Below are positions 42,371 through 51,255 of a DNA stretch of 64,000 bases, one piece after another (position 1 is the first letter of the stretch; each line of letters opens with the position of its first letter). The notes below the pieces were generated by a model. That model did not search any database, was not told the DNA's origin, and worked only from the letters and a program-made list of their open reading frames with translations. Both the position numbers and the translations under genes were made by a program. The stretch comes from Actinomycetospora termitidis (GTDB taxonomy: Bacteria > Actinomycetota > Actinomycetes > Mycobacteriales > Pseudonocardiaceae). The stretch spans positions 806,001 to 870,000 of the forward strand of contig NZ_JASVWF010000003.1 in the NCBI RefSeq assembly GCF_030286555.1, read 5' to 3'.

Positions 42371-44080
42371 GTGACGCGCACCCCCCGTGGTCAGGCCCCC
42401 GACGTCGGCGTCCCCGCGCACCTCGCGGAGCACATGACGGTTGCCGAGCAGCACGACTGGATCTCGGGCTTCCTGGGCCGCCACCCGGTGTCGCGGCGCA
42501 GCGCGCTCAAGCGGGGTTCCGGCGTCGTCGCGGCGCTCGGTCTCGCCTCCGCCCCCTGGACCCTCGCGGCGTGCGCCTCGGCCGCGCAAGCCCCGGTGTC
42601 GGTCGTCGGGCGCCACCTGGCGTTCGGGAACGACCCGATGAAGGCGATGGCGATGTCCGGCGAGCTGACCGCGCCGCCGCAGGGCACGATCGTCGTCGAC
42701 CTCGGCCAGAACGGGACCTTCGGCGCGACGATCCCGGTGGAGGTCCGGCACCTCGTCTCGCAGGTCCCGCAGGCCGACGGCTCGATCCGCGCGAGCGACC
42801 AGTACTTCGTGCACGCGCTCGCGAACGGCCTCGAGCCCGGCCAGGCCTACGACTACCGCTTCCGGCTCGCCGACGGGACCACCACTCCGACGGCGACCTT
42901 CCGCACCGCGCCCCGCACGCCCACCGCCCCGTGGAGCTTCACCGCGTTCGCCGACCAGGGCGTGGACATGGTCCCGCCGAGCGGCTTGGGCGGCATGACC
43001 AACGCCTACTACAAGCCGGACGACACGCGGCGCACCATGACGCCGTCGACCTCGATGGTCGACCGGATCGCCGGGACCCGCCCGGCGTTCCACCTGCTCG
43101 CGGGCGACATCTGCTACGCCGACCCGTCCGGCGAGGGGCAGGTCGTGCGCTCCACCGGCACCTCGAAGTCGCCCACCGGGTTCGACAGCTTCGACCCGAC
43201 GGTCTGGACGACGTACTTCGGGCTGATCGAGCGCAGCGCCGCCACCACGCCGTGGATGTTCGCGACCGGCAACCACGACATGGAGGCGCTCTACGACGAC
43301 AACGTGAAGCGGGGGGCGACCCACGGCTACGGCGGGCACGCCGCACGCCTCGACCTGCCGCGGAACGGCCCGAGCGCCTGCCCCAGCGTGTACTCGATGC
43401 GCTATGGCAACGTCGGGGTGATCAGCGTCGACGCGAACGACCTGTCGATGGAGATCCCGACGAACGCGGGCTACTCGAACGGCTCGCAACTGGCGTGGCT
43501 GCGCCGGACCCTCACCGACATGCGCGCGGCCGGCAGCGGCATCGACTTCGTCGTCGCGTTCTTCCACCACTGCGCCTTCGCGACCTCCGGCAGCCACGCC
43601 TCCGACGCCGGGGTGCGCGCGGCGGTGGCACCGCTGTTCGACGAGTTCTCCGTCGACCTCGCGCTGCAGGGTCACAACCACCAGTACGAGCGGAGCAACC
43701 CGATCCGGGCGGCCCGCTCCACCGTGCAGGCCCCGGACGGCGCGACGGTGCGCCCGCAGACCGACGGCACCACCTACGTCTGCGTCGGCTCCGGCGGGCG
43801 GCCCCGCTACACCTGGCAGCCGAACGAGACCGACCGCTACCGCGGCAACACCGGCCCGGACAGCGGGGTGAACGTCGTCAGCTACCAGGCCGTCGGCGAG
43901 GACGCGAAGGTCCCGGACGCGGTGGACTGGTCCCAGGCGCGCTACCTCGACTACGCCTACGTGACGGTGGACGTCGTCCCGCCGCCCGGGCCCGGCCAGG
44001 TCACGACGATGACCCTGCGGACGATCACCGACACCGGCACCGAGATCGACCGGGTCACCCTGGAGCGGCGGGCGGTGTGA
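42371..44080 (+). CDS. Tat-exported metallophosphoesterase (purple acid phosphatase-like)
   Basis: The ~569-residue protein has a twin-arginine signal (VSRRSALKRGSG near residue 42) and a following hydrophobic stretch ending LAACAS, which may be a lipobox. An N-terminal beta domain (~80-190) precedes the calcineurin-like phosphoesterase core. Metal ligands are seen in FTAFADQG, LAGDICYAD, ATGNHDME, FFHHCAF and LQGHNHQYER. It would release phosphate from extracellular phosphoesters. The start is uncertain: GTG at 42371 or TTG at 42350. A PHO-box-like repeat lies upstream and a strong terminator downstream. Confidence 0.9.
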   Translation: MTRTPRGQAPDVGVPAHLAEHMTVAEQHDWISGFLGRHPVSRRSALKRGSGVVAALGLASAPWTLAACASAAQAPVSVVGRHLAFGNDPMKAMAMSGELTAPPQGTIVVDLGQNGTFGATIPVEVRHLVSQVPQADGSIRASDQYFVHALANGLEPGQAYDYRFRLADGTTTPTATFRTAPRTPTAPWSFTAFADQGVDMVPPSGLGGMTNAYYKPDDTRRTMTPSTSMVDRIAGTRPAFHLLAGDICYADPSGEGQVVRSTGTSKSPTGFDSFDPTVWTTYFGLIERSAATTPWMFATGNHDMEALYDDNVKRGATHGYGGHAARLDLPRNGPSACPSVYSMRYGNVGVISVDANDLSMEIPTNAGYSNGSQLAWLRRTLTDMRAAGSGIDFVVAFFHHCAFATSGSHASDAGVRAAVAPLFDEFSVDLALQGHNHQYERSNPIRAARSTVQAPDGATVRPQTDGTTYVCVGSGGRPRYTWQPNETDRYRGNTGPDSGVNVVSYQAVGEDAKVPDAVDWSQARYLDYAYVTVDVVPPPGPGQVTTMTLRTITDTGTEIDRVTLERRAV

Positions 44081-44088
44081 GCGGCTCC

Positions 44089-44134
44089 GGTACCGCCGGG
44101 GCCCGGGCTCAGTGGCCCGGGCCCCGTCGGTGCC
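44089..44134. terminator. Hairpin terminator after the metallophosphoesterase
   Basis: 20-bp arms around CGGGGCCCGGGC / GCCCGGGCCCCG with two mismatches and a 6-nt loop start 8 bp after the stop codon. Confidence 0.85.
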
Positions 44135-44398
44135 GGGGACGACGTCCGCGGGAATCCTCCGACGCATTCCCGCCGAACTCCCGGAAACGGTCGACACACG
44201 TCCCCGGAATCGCCGTCGGTACCTCCCCGACACCGTGGACACGGCTGTCGGACCGCGACGTGACGCCATTCCGGCGGGAATACGCGCGGGATCGTCGGAG
44301 AATGGCGTCACACACCCGTCACCATTCTTCCGGTCACCCGTTTCCCGGTCGCGTGGGCCCGCCTCGCCGACGGGCCGCTCACCCGGAAGGATGTCGCC
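44135..44398. repeat. Intergenic region with long inverted repeats before the patatin gene
   Basis: GTGACGCCATTC (44260-44271) and GAATGGCGTCAC (44300-44311) are perfect 12-bp arms with a 28-bp spacer. In addition a CTCCGACGCATTCCCGCCG segment near 44155 recurs in inverted, degenerate form across the spacer. ATTCC/GGAAT words are frequent. Function is unknown; operator or cruciform are options. Confidence 0.55.
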
Positions 44399-45391
44399 GT
44401 GCCGTCCCGCCACCGTGTCCTGGACCTGCTCGCGTCCCGGCGCGCCGAGGGTTCCGGGCCGGGTGACCGCTCCGACCCCTACCGCCTCGCGCTGGCGATC
44501 GAGGGCGGCGGCAGTCGGGCGACCTACTCGTCGGGCATGGTGCTGGGCCTCGAGCGGCTCGGGCTCGCCCGCTGCTTCGACGCGGTCTACGGCGCGTCCG
44601 CCGGGGCGCTCGCCGGCAGCTGGCTCGTCGGCGGACAGGCCGAGGCGTGCTGTGCCGGGTGGTGGGAGCCCGGGCTGATGGAACGGGTGACGCGGCCGCG
44701 GCGCGGGCTGCGGGGGCGGCCCGTCGTCGACGTCGAGTACCTGGTCGAGACCGTCGGCCGCGACGTCGTGCCGGTCGACTGGCAGGCGATCCTGTCCGCC
44801 GAGGTGCCGCTGCACCCGGTCGCGACCGACGTCGACACCGGCGAGGCGTTCGACCTGCACGGCACGATGACCGACGTCGACTCGCTGCGCCTGGCGCTGC
44901 GGGCGTCGGCCAACGTGCCGCTCCTGGCGGGCCTGCCGATCGAGATCCACGGACGACGGCTGGTCGACGCGGCGGTGGCCGAGCCGCTCCCTTTCCACAC
45001 CGCCCTCGACCAGGGCGCCACGCACGTGCTCATGCTGCGGACGCGCCGTGCCGACCAGGAGGCGATCGACGCGACCCGGCTGGAGAAGGCGCTCGTCGGC
45101 CGGCTCGGGCAGGCCAAGGTGCCCGGCCTGGTGCACGTGCTCGGCAACCGGCTGGAGAACCGGCGGGCCGACGACGAGTGGCTCGCGCGGGCCAGCGCGC
45201 TCGACGCCGACGACCCCGGCGACGGCCCCTTCCTGCTCGAGGTCCGCCCGCCCGAGGGCGCGGACACCATCAACCCGCTGGAGACCGACCCGGACCGCCT
45301 GCGCCGCGGCGTCGAGACCGGCTGCGACACCCTGCGCGCGCTCGTCGAGCCGTATGTGCCTTCGCCAGGTGAGCAGAAGTTGTCGTCATAG
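44399..45391 (+). CDS. Patatin-like phospholipase
   Basis: The 330-residue protein has the patatin catalytic dyad: the oxyanion glycine stretch AIEGGGSRATYSSGM, the nucleophile elbow YGASAGAL (GxSxG) and the Asp in LVDAAVAEPLPF. Patatins hydrolyse acyl esters of phospholipids. GGAAGG precedes the GTG start. Its last ten codons (PSPGEQKLSS and stop) lie inside the left arm and loop of palindrome copy 3, so its C-terminus is defined by that repeat. It converges on the ddrB-like gene. Confidence 0.9.
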   Translation: MPSRHRVLDLLASRRAEGSGPGDRSDPYRLALAIEGGGSRATYSSGMVLGLERLGLARCFDAVYGASAGALAGSWLVGGQAEACCAGWWEPGLMERVTRPRRGLRGRPVVDVEYLVETVGRDVVPVDWQAILSAEVPLHPVATDVDTGEAFDLHGTMTDVDSLRLALRASANVPLLAGLPIEIHGRRLVDAAVAEPLPFHTALDQGATHVLMLRTRRADQEAIDATRLEKALVGRLGQAKVPGLVHVLGNRLENRRADDEWLARASALDADDPGDGPFLLEVRPPEGADTINPLETDPDRLRRGVETGCDTLRALVEPYVPSPGEQKLSS

Positions 45392-45414
45392 CGACAATTT
45401 CTGCTCACCTGGCG
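45363..45414. terminator. AGGTGAGCA-family palindrome, copy 3
   Basis: 23-bp arms (45363-45385, 45392-45414; outer part CGCCAGGTGAGCAGAA) differ at one position, which is a G-U pair in RNA, and enclose a 6-nt loop. Both flanking stop codons are inside it: TAG of the patatin gene in the loop, and TGA of the ddrB-like gene in the right arm. Confidence 0.75.
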
Positions 45415-45761
45415 GCGCCACACCTCAGCGGCAGGCCGGCGACGATCCGCGCCGCGTCGCCCCCGGCCTGCCGCCGGTCCGCGGCCCGCGCGCCGGGGGG
45501 CAGCACGAGGACCGGGTCCGCGACGAGGGCGTGCCGGACGACGACCGCGCCGTCCGGGCCCACACCCACGCCGACCTCCAGGCGGGACTCCCGCGCGGCG
45601 TGCCGCGCGCCCGCGTCCGGGTCGTCCCCGCCGCCGACACCCGCCGTCGGGACCCCCTGCTCCTCCACCCCGGCGAGCACCTCCCGGACGACGGCGGGTG
45701 GGGCGTCGGTGTGCGACGCGACGAGCACCGTCGGCGGGCCCTCGTCGTCGGAGGAACTCAC
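45405..45761 (-). CDS. ddrB: Diol/glycerol dehydratase reactivase, small subunit (DdrB/PduH-like)
   Basis: The 118-residue protein matches the small chaperone subunit that helps exchange damaged cobalamin on diol dehydratase: TVLVASHTDAPPAVVREVLA, VEEQGVPTAGVGG, ARHAARESRLEVGVGVGPDG, and HALVADPVLVLPPG. It overlaps the large reactivase gene by GTGA and is last in the operon. Its stop codon TGA is part of a shared terminator palindrome. The fold mimics the beta subunit of the dehydratase, consistent with subunit swapping in the known mechanism. Confidence 0.88.
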   Translation of the reverse strand: MSSSDDEGPPTVLVASHTDAPPAVVREVLAGVEEQGVPTAGVGGGDDPDAGARHAARESRLEVGVGVGPDGAVVVRHALVADPVLVLPPGARAADRRQAGGDAARIVAGLPLRCGAAR

Positions 45762-47608
45762 GGTGCGCCGACCGGCTCGGCCAGGCCCGCGTGGACGTCC
45801 ACCAGACCGGCGGCGACGGCGTTGCGGGGCCCCTCGGTCCCGTGGACGTTGCCGATCCCGCACACGACCCCGTGCGGGGCGAGCGCGTCGGCGACCATCG
45901 CCGGGATCTCGAAGTCCAGTGCCGACCCGCCGAGCAGCACCACCGAGCCGAGCAGCCGCAACGACCCCTGCGGCGCCACCTGGGCGAGCGCCCGCAGCGT
46001 GTTCACGACGAACACCCGGCGCTTGGCCTCGCGCCGCACCGTCCGGACCGCCTCCAGGGTCGTCCGGACCGGCACCGGCACGAGCCCCTCCGGGGTCACG
46101 GTCACGACGCGGGCGAAGACGTGCGGAGGCAGCGGCGCGTCGAAGAACTGCACCGTGCCGTCCTCGTGGCGCACGTGGAAGAAGCTCTCCACCTTCGCCA
46201 GCGGGTGCCGCTTCACCGACTCCGCGGCGTCCCGGTCCTCCAGGCCCAGCTCGGAATCGACCAGCTTCGTCACCAGCTCCCCCGCGCCGGCGACGTGCAC
46301 GGCCGAGACCCGCCCGTCCCGGTCGAGCAGCGCCGCGTCGGTGGAGCCGCCGCCCATGTCCACGATCGCGATCGGCACCGCCGTGCCGGGGGTGGTCAGC
46401 GCGCCGCGGACCGCGACCTCGCCCTCCACGCCGCCGATGAGCACCTCGCAGCCCAGCTGCGCGGCGATCTCGTCGGCCACGGCCTGCATCCGGCTGCGCG
46501 ACGTGCGCACCATCGCCGCGAGGGCGACCGCGTTCTCCCGCGCCACCTCGCCCGCGAGACCGCCCTGCACCGTCGTCGGGACCAGGGTGTCGACGGCGAG
46601 GACGTCGCGGATCGCGATCTCCGAGCTCGGCTGCCCGGTCACGTCGGTCATGGTGTCGCGGACCGCGGCCAGCATCCCGCCGACGTGGGTGCCGGCCTCG
46701 CCGTGCACGTCGGTCAGCGGCGCCACCCGTCGGATCGCCTCCATGATGGCCTCGGCGCCCTCGTCGACCCCGACGTCCAGCGAGCGCCCCGACCCGGTCA
46801 CCGTCAGCGTCCCGACCGGGATGCGCCGGTCGGTCACGTCGCCGGCGGGGGTCCGGACGACGACCGCGGACCGGTTCCCGGCGAGCGCACGGGCCACCGG
46901 GGACACCTGGCGGGTCTGGTCGGAGTCCAGGTCGAAGGTCGACGCCAGGCCGTAGGAGTCGGACAGCGTCCGGATCGTCCGGCCGGGCGCGGCCACCTCG
47001 ACCGCGGCCAGCATGCCCAGCGGCACACGATCGACCGCGGAGACCTCGTCGACGACCGGGATCCGGCGCGTGAGCCGGTTGACGACGAGGACCGCGTCGT
47101 CGCCGTGCAGCACCGCGGCGGTGACGTCGACGCCGTCCGCGACGGCGCGGTTGACCCGCTCCGCGACGTCGTCGAAGTCCGCCCCCGCCCCGACCACCAC
47201 GACGACGGGCCCGTCCTGACCTCCCAGCTCGGCCAGGGCCACCGTCGTGCCGACGCCGATGCCCTCGCCGCCGGGGGTGTCCGGGTTGTGCCCGATCATC
47301 GTGGACTCGGTGATGATCGTCTCGGAGATCGTCTCCATCGCGAGCCCGCTGATCACCGGGGTGGCCTCGTTGAGCAGCACCGTGTCGGGCACCGCAGAGG
47401 GCCGCCCGGCGGCCTCGAGGGCACGCCGGACGGCCGTGACGGCCCCGGCCGTGTTGGCCGGGGTGCCCTTCACACCCGTCGTCGGGGTGAGCGAGGAGGC
47501 GAGGCGGTCCACCCGGTCCGCCCGATCACCCGCGACCTCGGCGAGACACGCCTCGGTCGTGGAGTTCCCCACGTCCACCCCGACGACGACCCGGACGGGT
47601 TCGCCCAC
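45758..47608 (-). CDS. ddrA: Diol/glycerol dehydratase reactivase, large subunit (DdrA/PduG)
   Basis: The 616-residue ASKHA-type ATPase releases inactivated cobalamin from the dehydratase. Evidence: N-terminal phosphate-binding loop VVGVDVGNSTTEACLAEV, LNEATPVISGLAMETISETI, HNPDTPGGEGIGVG, second phosphate loop IAIVDMGGGSTDAALLDRDG and the C-terminal GSVVLLGGSALDFEIP. It starts at GTG one base after the medium-subunit gene. Presence of this reactivase shows that the enzyme undergoes mechanism-based inactivation, as with glycerol as substrate. Confidence 0.96.
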   Translation of the reverse strand: MGEPVRVVVGVDVGNSTTEACLAEVAGDRADRVDRLASSLTPTTGVKGTPANTAGAVTAVRRALEAAGRPSAVPDTVLLNEATPVISGLAMETISETIITESTMIGHNPDTPGGEGIGVGTTVALAELGGQDGPVVVVVGAGADFDDVAERVNRAVADGVDVTAAVLHGDDAVLVVNRLTRRIPVVDEVSAVDRVPLGMLAAVEVAAPGRTIRTLSDSYGLASTFDLDSDQTRQVSPVARALAGNRSAVVVRTPAGDVTDRRIPVGTLTVTGSGRSLDVGVDEGAEAIMEAIRRVAPLTDVHGEAGTHVGGMLAAVRDTMTDVTGQPSSEIAIRDVLAVDTLVPTTVQGGLAGEVARENAVALAAMVRTSRSRMQAVADEIAAQLGCEVLIGGVEGEVAVRGALTTPGTAVPIAIVDMGGGSTDAALLDRDGRVSAVHVAGAGELVTKLVDSELGLEDRDAAESVKRHPLAKVESFFHVRHEDGTVQFFDAPLPPHVFARVVTVTPEGLVPVPVRTTLEAVRTVRREAKRRVFVVNTLRALAQVAPQGSLRLLGSVVLLGGSALDFEIPAMVADALAPHGVVCGIGNVHGTEGPRNAVAAGLVDVHAGLAEPVGAP

Positions 47609-47609
47609 G

Positions 47610-48191
47610 TCAGTCGACCCGCGTGATGACCGGCTCGACCTCGACCGCCGCCCGCGCATGGTCGATGCACTCGAACTCCTTGAGGTGCAGCAGCGCGGCC
47701 TTGGCCTGCCAGCGCGGGCGGGCCATCTGGTCGTTGCGCGTCGGCACCGGGCGCGGCGAGCGGCCCTGCGCGTACTGCGCGGCATTCGACCCGATCATGC
47801 GGAACACCTCGGCGTCGAGCAGCGGCGCCTGGGGGAACAGCTCGAGGTTCGACAGCCGCGCGAGGTCGCGCTGGTGGAGCACCGTGGTGCCGCGGGCCAG
47901 GATGCCGACGGCGATCCCGGAGCCGGAGAGCTTGGCCCCGTAGTGCGCGATCGCCGCCAGGTCGGCCGTCCGGTAGACCTTGATCGTCCGCGCGACCCCG
48001 CCCTGCTCCTCGATGCCCGCCAGGAGCTGGCGGATCACCTCGGCGTGCGGGACGTCGACGATCGTCTTCGTGAACGGGTCCCCGAACGCCGGGGAGAGCG
48101 CGATGACGACCTCCTCCGGCCGGGTGCCGCGCTCGGCGGGCCCGATCTCGCGGAGGGAGAGCGTGCGGACGGAGTCGACTGCGGCGGTCAT
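47610..48191 (-). CDS. pduD: Propanediol/glycerol dehydratase, medium subunit
   Basis: The 193-residue beta subunit binds the lower face of adenosylcobalamin with PduC. Signature stretches are GTTVLHQRDLARLSNLELFP, QAPLLDAEVFRMIGSNAAQY and PRPVPTRNDQMARPRWQAKA. The usual N-terminal targeting extension that directs PduD into microcompartments is short here (MTAAVDSVRTLSLREIGPAE), in line with the absence of shell genes. The ATG overlaps the pduC stop as ATGA and has GAGGAGGT upstream. Confidence 0.95.
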   Translation of the reverse strand: MTAAVDSVRTLSLREIGPAERGTRPEEVVIALSPAFGDPFTKTIVDVPHAEVIRQLLAGIEEQGGVARTIKVYRTADLAAIAHYGAKLSGSGIAVGILARGTTVLHQRDLARLSNLELFPQAPLLDAEVFRMIGSNAAQYAQGRSPRPVPTRNDQMARPRWQAKAALLHLKEFECIDHARAAVEVEPVITRVD

Positions 48192-49900
48192 ACGACCTCC
48201 TCCTCGGGGTTCTCGGCGGAGGTCACGTGACGGAGCTTCTTGAGCTCCTCCCACCGCTCGCCGGACAGGCGGTATCCGGTGCCGGGGCCGGCGTAGTCGT
48301 TGGCGTCGTTGATCGCCGCCAGCGGGACGAAGTCGCCGGTGAAGATGGCCGCGGTCTGGAGCAGGTCGCCCGAGACGCGCTGGCGCAGCACCTGCAGGTA
48401 GTTCTCGGCCACGTCGCCGAACCCGGTCCGCTCGAGCACCTTGACCAGGTCCAGGCCGGTGACGCCGCGCTCCATGACGCTGCGGGCGCCCTCGAGGTCG
48501 GCGAGCACGTCGCGGTCGGGGTAGTCGTCGCTGGAGTCGGCGTAGGTCGCCGCCTCCACCTCCTCGTCGGTGATCGCGGGGAGGTCCAGCTCGGCGAACA
48601 CCGCCTGCAGCGCGCGGGCGGCCTTGTTGCGCACCTGCAGGATCACGTCCTCACGGACGTGGCGCAGCCCGCCGTCGACCTGCATGTCGCGCTGGATGGT
48701 GTTCCAGTCGTCGTAGTCCTCGGTGTCGAGGTTCGACCCCGCGAACATGTTGTCCTTGTTCGGCACCGCCGAGTAGCCGGAGCACACGAAGTCGGTGCCG
48801 GGCAGCATCTGCGGGAGCAGGCGGCTGGTGCGCCGCATCGCCGAGTGCGAGAAGGACTGGTCGTTCCCGGAGGCGCACTCCAGGTCCATCCAGCTCGCGA
48901 CGAGGTTCTCCGCGGCCACCGCGCGGATGCCGCCGGGCACCGCGCCGGGGACGCCGATGCAGGAGATCGAGCCGTTCTGCAGGCCCTGCACCCCGGCGCC
49001 CTTCGCCATGAGGATGCAGCGGATCTCCAGGTACAGCATGGACCGCCCCTCGGCGTTGCCCATCTGCACCTCGGAGCCGGTGCCGGAGGTGAAGCGCATC
49101 TTGATGCCGCGGCTGGCGTAGGCCGAGGCCAGGAACGCCTTCGACCACGGGGTGTCGTCGCCGTCGACGAACACCGACTCGGTGCCGTAGATCGAGATCG
49201 TCTCGGCGTACGCGGTGATGCCGCGCATGCCGAGGTCGAGCTCGGTCGCCTCCTCGAGGGCGCACTGGGTGAGCACGCCGCCGCGGCCGACCTGGCCACC
49301 GACCTGCAGCCCGATCGCCACCAGCGGCGCGTAGCGCACGACGCCGAGCGTGGTCTCCAGCTCGGCGAAGCCGCGGACCGCACCCTCGGCCGCGTCGGCC
49401 GCGACCTGGATCGGGTTGTCCTTGGCGCTCGTGGAGTGGGCCTGGTTCGCCGGCGTGCGGCGCGACCGGGTCTTCTGGATGCCCATCATGATCTCGACGA
49501 CGTTCATCAGCTTGACGACGTCGAGGATCTTCGCCGGCGTCAGGCCGCGGCCGAGGGCGACGATCTCCGCCCGCGGGGTGCGCGGGTCGACGAGCATCCG
49601 CGCGATCTCGACCGACTCCGTCGCCATCGCGGCCTCGGTCGTGTCGACGTCGATCGCGTGGTCGGCGATGAACGTGTCCATGAAGTCGAACTGCTCGCGC
49701 GTCCGGCCGTCGAGCTCGACGATGCGGCCGTCCTCGACGCGCACGCTCGGCTGCGGGTCGAAGTCCGACTCCATCGCGACGAGGCCCTTCTCGGGCCACT
49801 CCTCGACGAAGCCGTCGAGGTTGACGGGGCGGTTCTCGAGGACCTCGGTGCGCTTGGACGCGCGTACCGACGCCTCGGACCGGGGCTCCACCGCGGTCAT
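48188..49900 (-). CDS. pduC: Propanediol/glycerol dehydratase, large (catalytic) subunit
   Basis: The 570-residue alpha subunit has the TIM barrel that binds substrate and B12. Conserved parts: RPVNLDGFVEEWPEKGLVAM, VVKLMNVVEIMMGIQKTRSR, RTPANQAHSTSAKDNPIQVA, TSGTGSEVQMGNAEGRSMLY and DLECASGNDQSFSHSAMRRT. The length and motifs match coenzyme-B12-dependent diol dehydratase. It lies between the small-subunit and medium-subunit genes, which differs from the usual C-D-E order. The ATG has GAGGAGG. Confidence 0.97.
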   Translation of the reverse strand: MTAVEPRSEASVRASKRTEVLENRPVNLDGFVEEWPEKGLVAMESDFDPQPSVRVEDGRIVELDGRTREQFDFMDTFIADHAIDVDTTEAAMATESVEIARMLVDPRTPRAEIVALGRGLTPAKILDVVKLMNVVEIMMGIQKTRSRRTPANQAHSTSAKDNPIQVAADAAEGAVRGFAELETTLGVVRYAPLVAIGLQVGGQVGRGGVLTQCALEEATELDLGMRGITAYAETISIYGTESVFVDGDDTPWSKAFLASAYASRGIKMRFTSGTGSEVQMGNAEGRSMLYLEIRCILMAKGAGVQGLQNGSISCIGVPGAVPGGIRAVAAENLVASWMDLECASGNDQSFSHSAMRRTSRLLPQMLPGTDFVCSGYSAVPNKDNMFAGSNLDTEDYDDWNTIQRDMQVDGGLRHVREDVILQVRNKAARALQAVFAELDLPAITDEEVEAATYADSSDDYPDRDVLADLEGARSVMERGVTGLDLVKVLERTGFGDVAENYLQVLRQRVSGDLLQTAAIFTGDFVPLAAINDANDYAGPGTGYRLSGERWEELKKLRHVTSAENPEEEVV

Positions 49901-49901
49901 G

Positions 49902-50333
49902 TCAGTCCTCCTCGGCGAGCAGGTTGCGGGCCGCGTAGACCTGGGCGGCCTCACGGACGAGGGCGGCGCAGGTGGTGGCGGAGTAGGTGCCCTCCAGCCG
50001 TGCGGCGATCTCCTCGAGCTTCTCGGCGCTGGAGGCGTTGGGCCGCAGCGCGTTGTACATCGCCAGGACCTCCTCGTCCGGGATCGCGGTCATCTCCGCG
50101 GCCCGGCGGCAGTTCTCGCCGAGCTGGCGGCGACCCATCGACTCGGCGATGCGGCCCTGCATGACCAGCGTGTCCGGCGTGACGCGCAGGTCCTCGTTCG
50201 TCACCTCGCCGGAGACGACCGCGGCCATCGTGATGTCGGCGAGCGCCTTGCCCGTGGGCGTGTGGAGCAGCTCCGGACGGTTGATCGAGAGCGGGTAGTC
50301 GGCAGGGGTGAGTTCGGTGACGTCGCTGGTCAT
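49902..50333 (-). CDS. pduE: Propanediol/glycerol dehydratase, small subunit
   Basis: The 143-residue gamma subunit is recognised by YPLSINRPELLHTPTGKALA, RVTPDTLVMQGRIAESMGRR, QLGENCRRAAEMTAIPDEEV and LAMYNALRPNASSAEKLEEI. It precedes pduC by one base and overlaps the facilitator gene by ATGA, with AGGAGG upstream. Its placement ahead of the large subunit is the main departure from the canonical pdu order. Confidence 0.96.
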   Translation of the reverse strand: MTSDVTELTPADYPLSINRPELLHTPTGKALADITMAAVVSGEVTNEDLRVTPDTLVMQGRIAESMGRRQLGENCRRAAEMTAIPDEEVLAMYNALRPNASSAEKLEEIAARLEGTYSATTCAALVREAAQVYAARNLLAEED

Positions 50334-51220
50334 CGGGAGGCCTCCTTCTCAGAGGGCGACGAGGACGGGACGGTGACGTCCGCGGCGGTGACGGGGTGGC
50401 GCGGGTCGGCGTTGGCCCCCGCCTCGGCGGACTCGGGAGTCGGAGCGGGAACGGGTGCGTCCTGGTCGGCCGGCACCTCGAAGCGCTCGATGACGAGCAC
50501 GTAGAGACCGCCGCCGATCAGCGCGCCGATGCACGGGGCGACGATCGGCAGCCACCAGTACTGCACGCCCTCGGGCGTCACCCAGGCCGACTGGTAGCCG
50601 GTCAACCACTCGGCCAGGCGCGGGCCGAAGTCACGGGCGGGGTTGATGGCGTAGCCGGCGTTGGTGCCCCACGCGAACCCGATGCCGAGCAGCAGCAGGC
50701 CCACCATGAACGGCAGCAGCATCGACGCGGCGCCCTGCAGCGTCGCGAGCAGCGCGAACAGGATGAACACCAGCAGCGCGGTGCCGACGACCTGGTCGAA
50801 GAACGCCGTCGTGACGCCGTGGTTGGGCAGCGTCGAGAAGATCGTCTGGGACTTCGAGGTCAGCCCGGGGTCCACCGCGACGATGCCGGAGTGGTACACG
50901 GCGCGGGTGATCAGCGCGGCCACGAAGGCGCCCGCGGTCTGGGCCAGCGTGTAGGGCAGCACGTTGCGCCACGGCAGCTTGCGGTAGACCGCCATGGCCA
51001 GCGTGACGGCGGGGTTGAGGTGCCCGGCGCCGAGGCGGCCGGCCACGTAGATGCCCATGATCAGGCCGGCGACCCACCCCCAGGTCAGGGTGGCCCAGTC
51101 CCCGGCGTCGCCGCCGGAGACGACCATCTGCGCGACGGCGGCGGTACCGAAGATGATCAGGATGAACGTGCCGGCGAACTCGCCGATCAGTTCCCTGGTG
51201 AGGGGGGCGGTACGGGACAC
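50330..51220 (-). CDS. glpF: Glycerol/diol facilitator (aquaglyceroporin, MIP family)
   Basis: The 296-residue channel has six membrane helices and two NPA loops: AGHLNPAVTLAM and GYAINPARDFGPRL. Asp after NPAR is the mark of glycerol facilitators as opposed to water-only aquaporins. The 45-residue C-terminal tail is Pro/Ala/Glu-rich and longer than usual. It starts at GTG with AGGAG and overlaps pduE, so uptake of glycerol or propanediol is directly coupled with the dehydratase. Confidence 0.95.
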   Translation of the reverse strand: MSRTAPLTRELIGEFAGTFILIIFGTAAVAQMVVSGGDAGDWATLTWGWVAGLIMGIYVAGRLGAGHLNPAVTLAMAVYRKLPWRNVLPYTLAQTAGAFVAALITRAVYHSGIVAVDPGLTSKSQTIFSTLPNHGVTTAFFDQVVGTALLVFILFALLATLQGAASMLLPFMVGLLLLGIGFAWGTNAGYAINPARDFGPRLAEWLTGYQSAWVTPEGVQYWWLPIVAPCIGALIGGGLYVLVIERFEVPADQDAPVPAPTPESAEAGANADPRHPVTAADVTVPSSSPSEKEASR

Positions 51221-51255
51221 GGTGGGCTCCTCGGGCGACGGTGCCGTGGGGTGGG

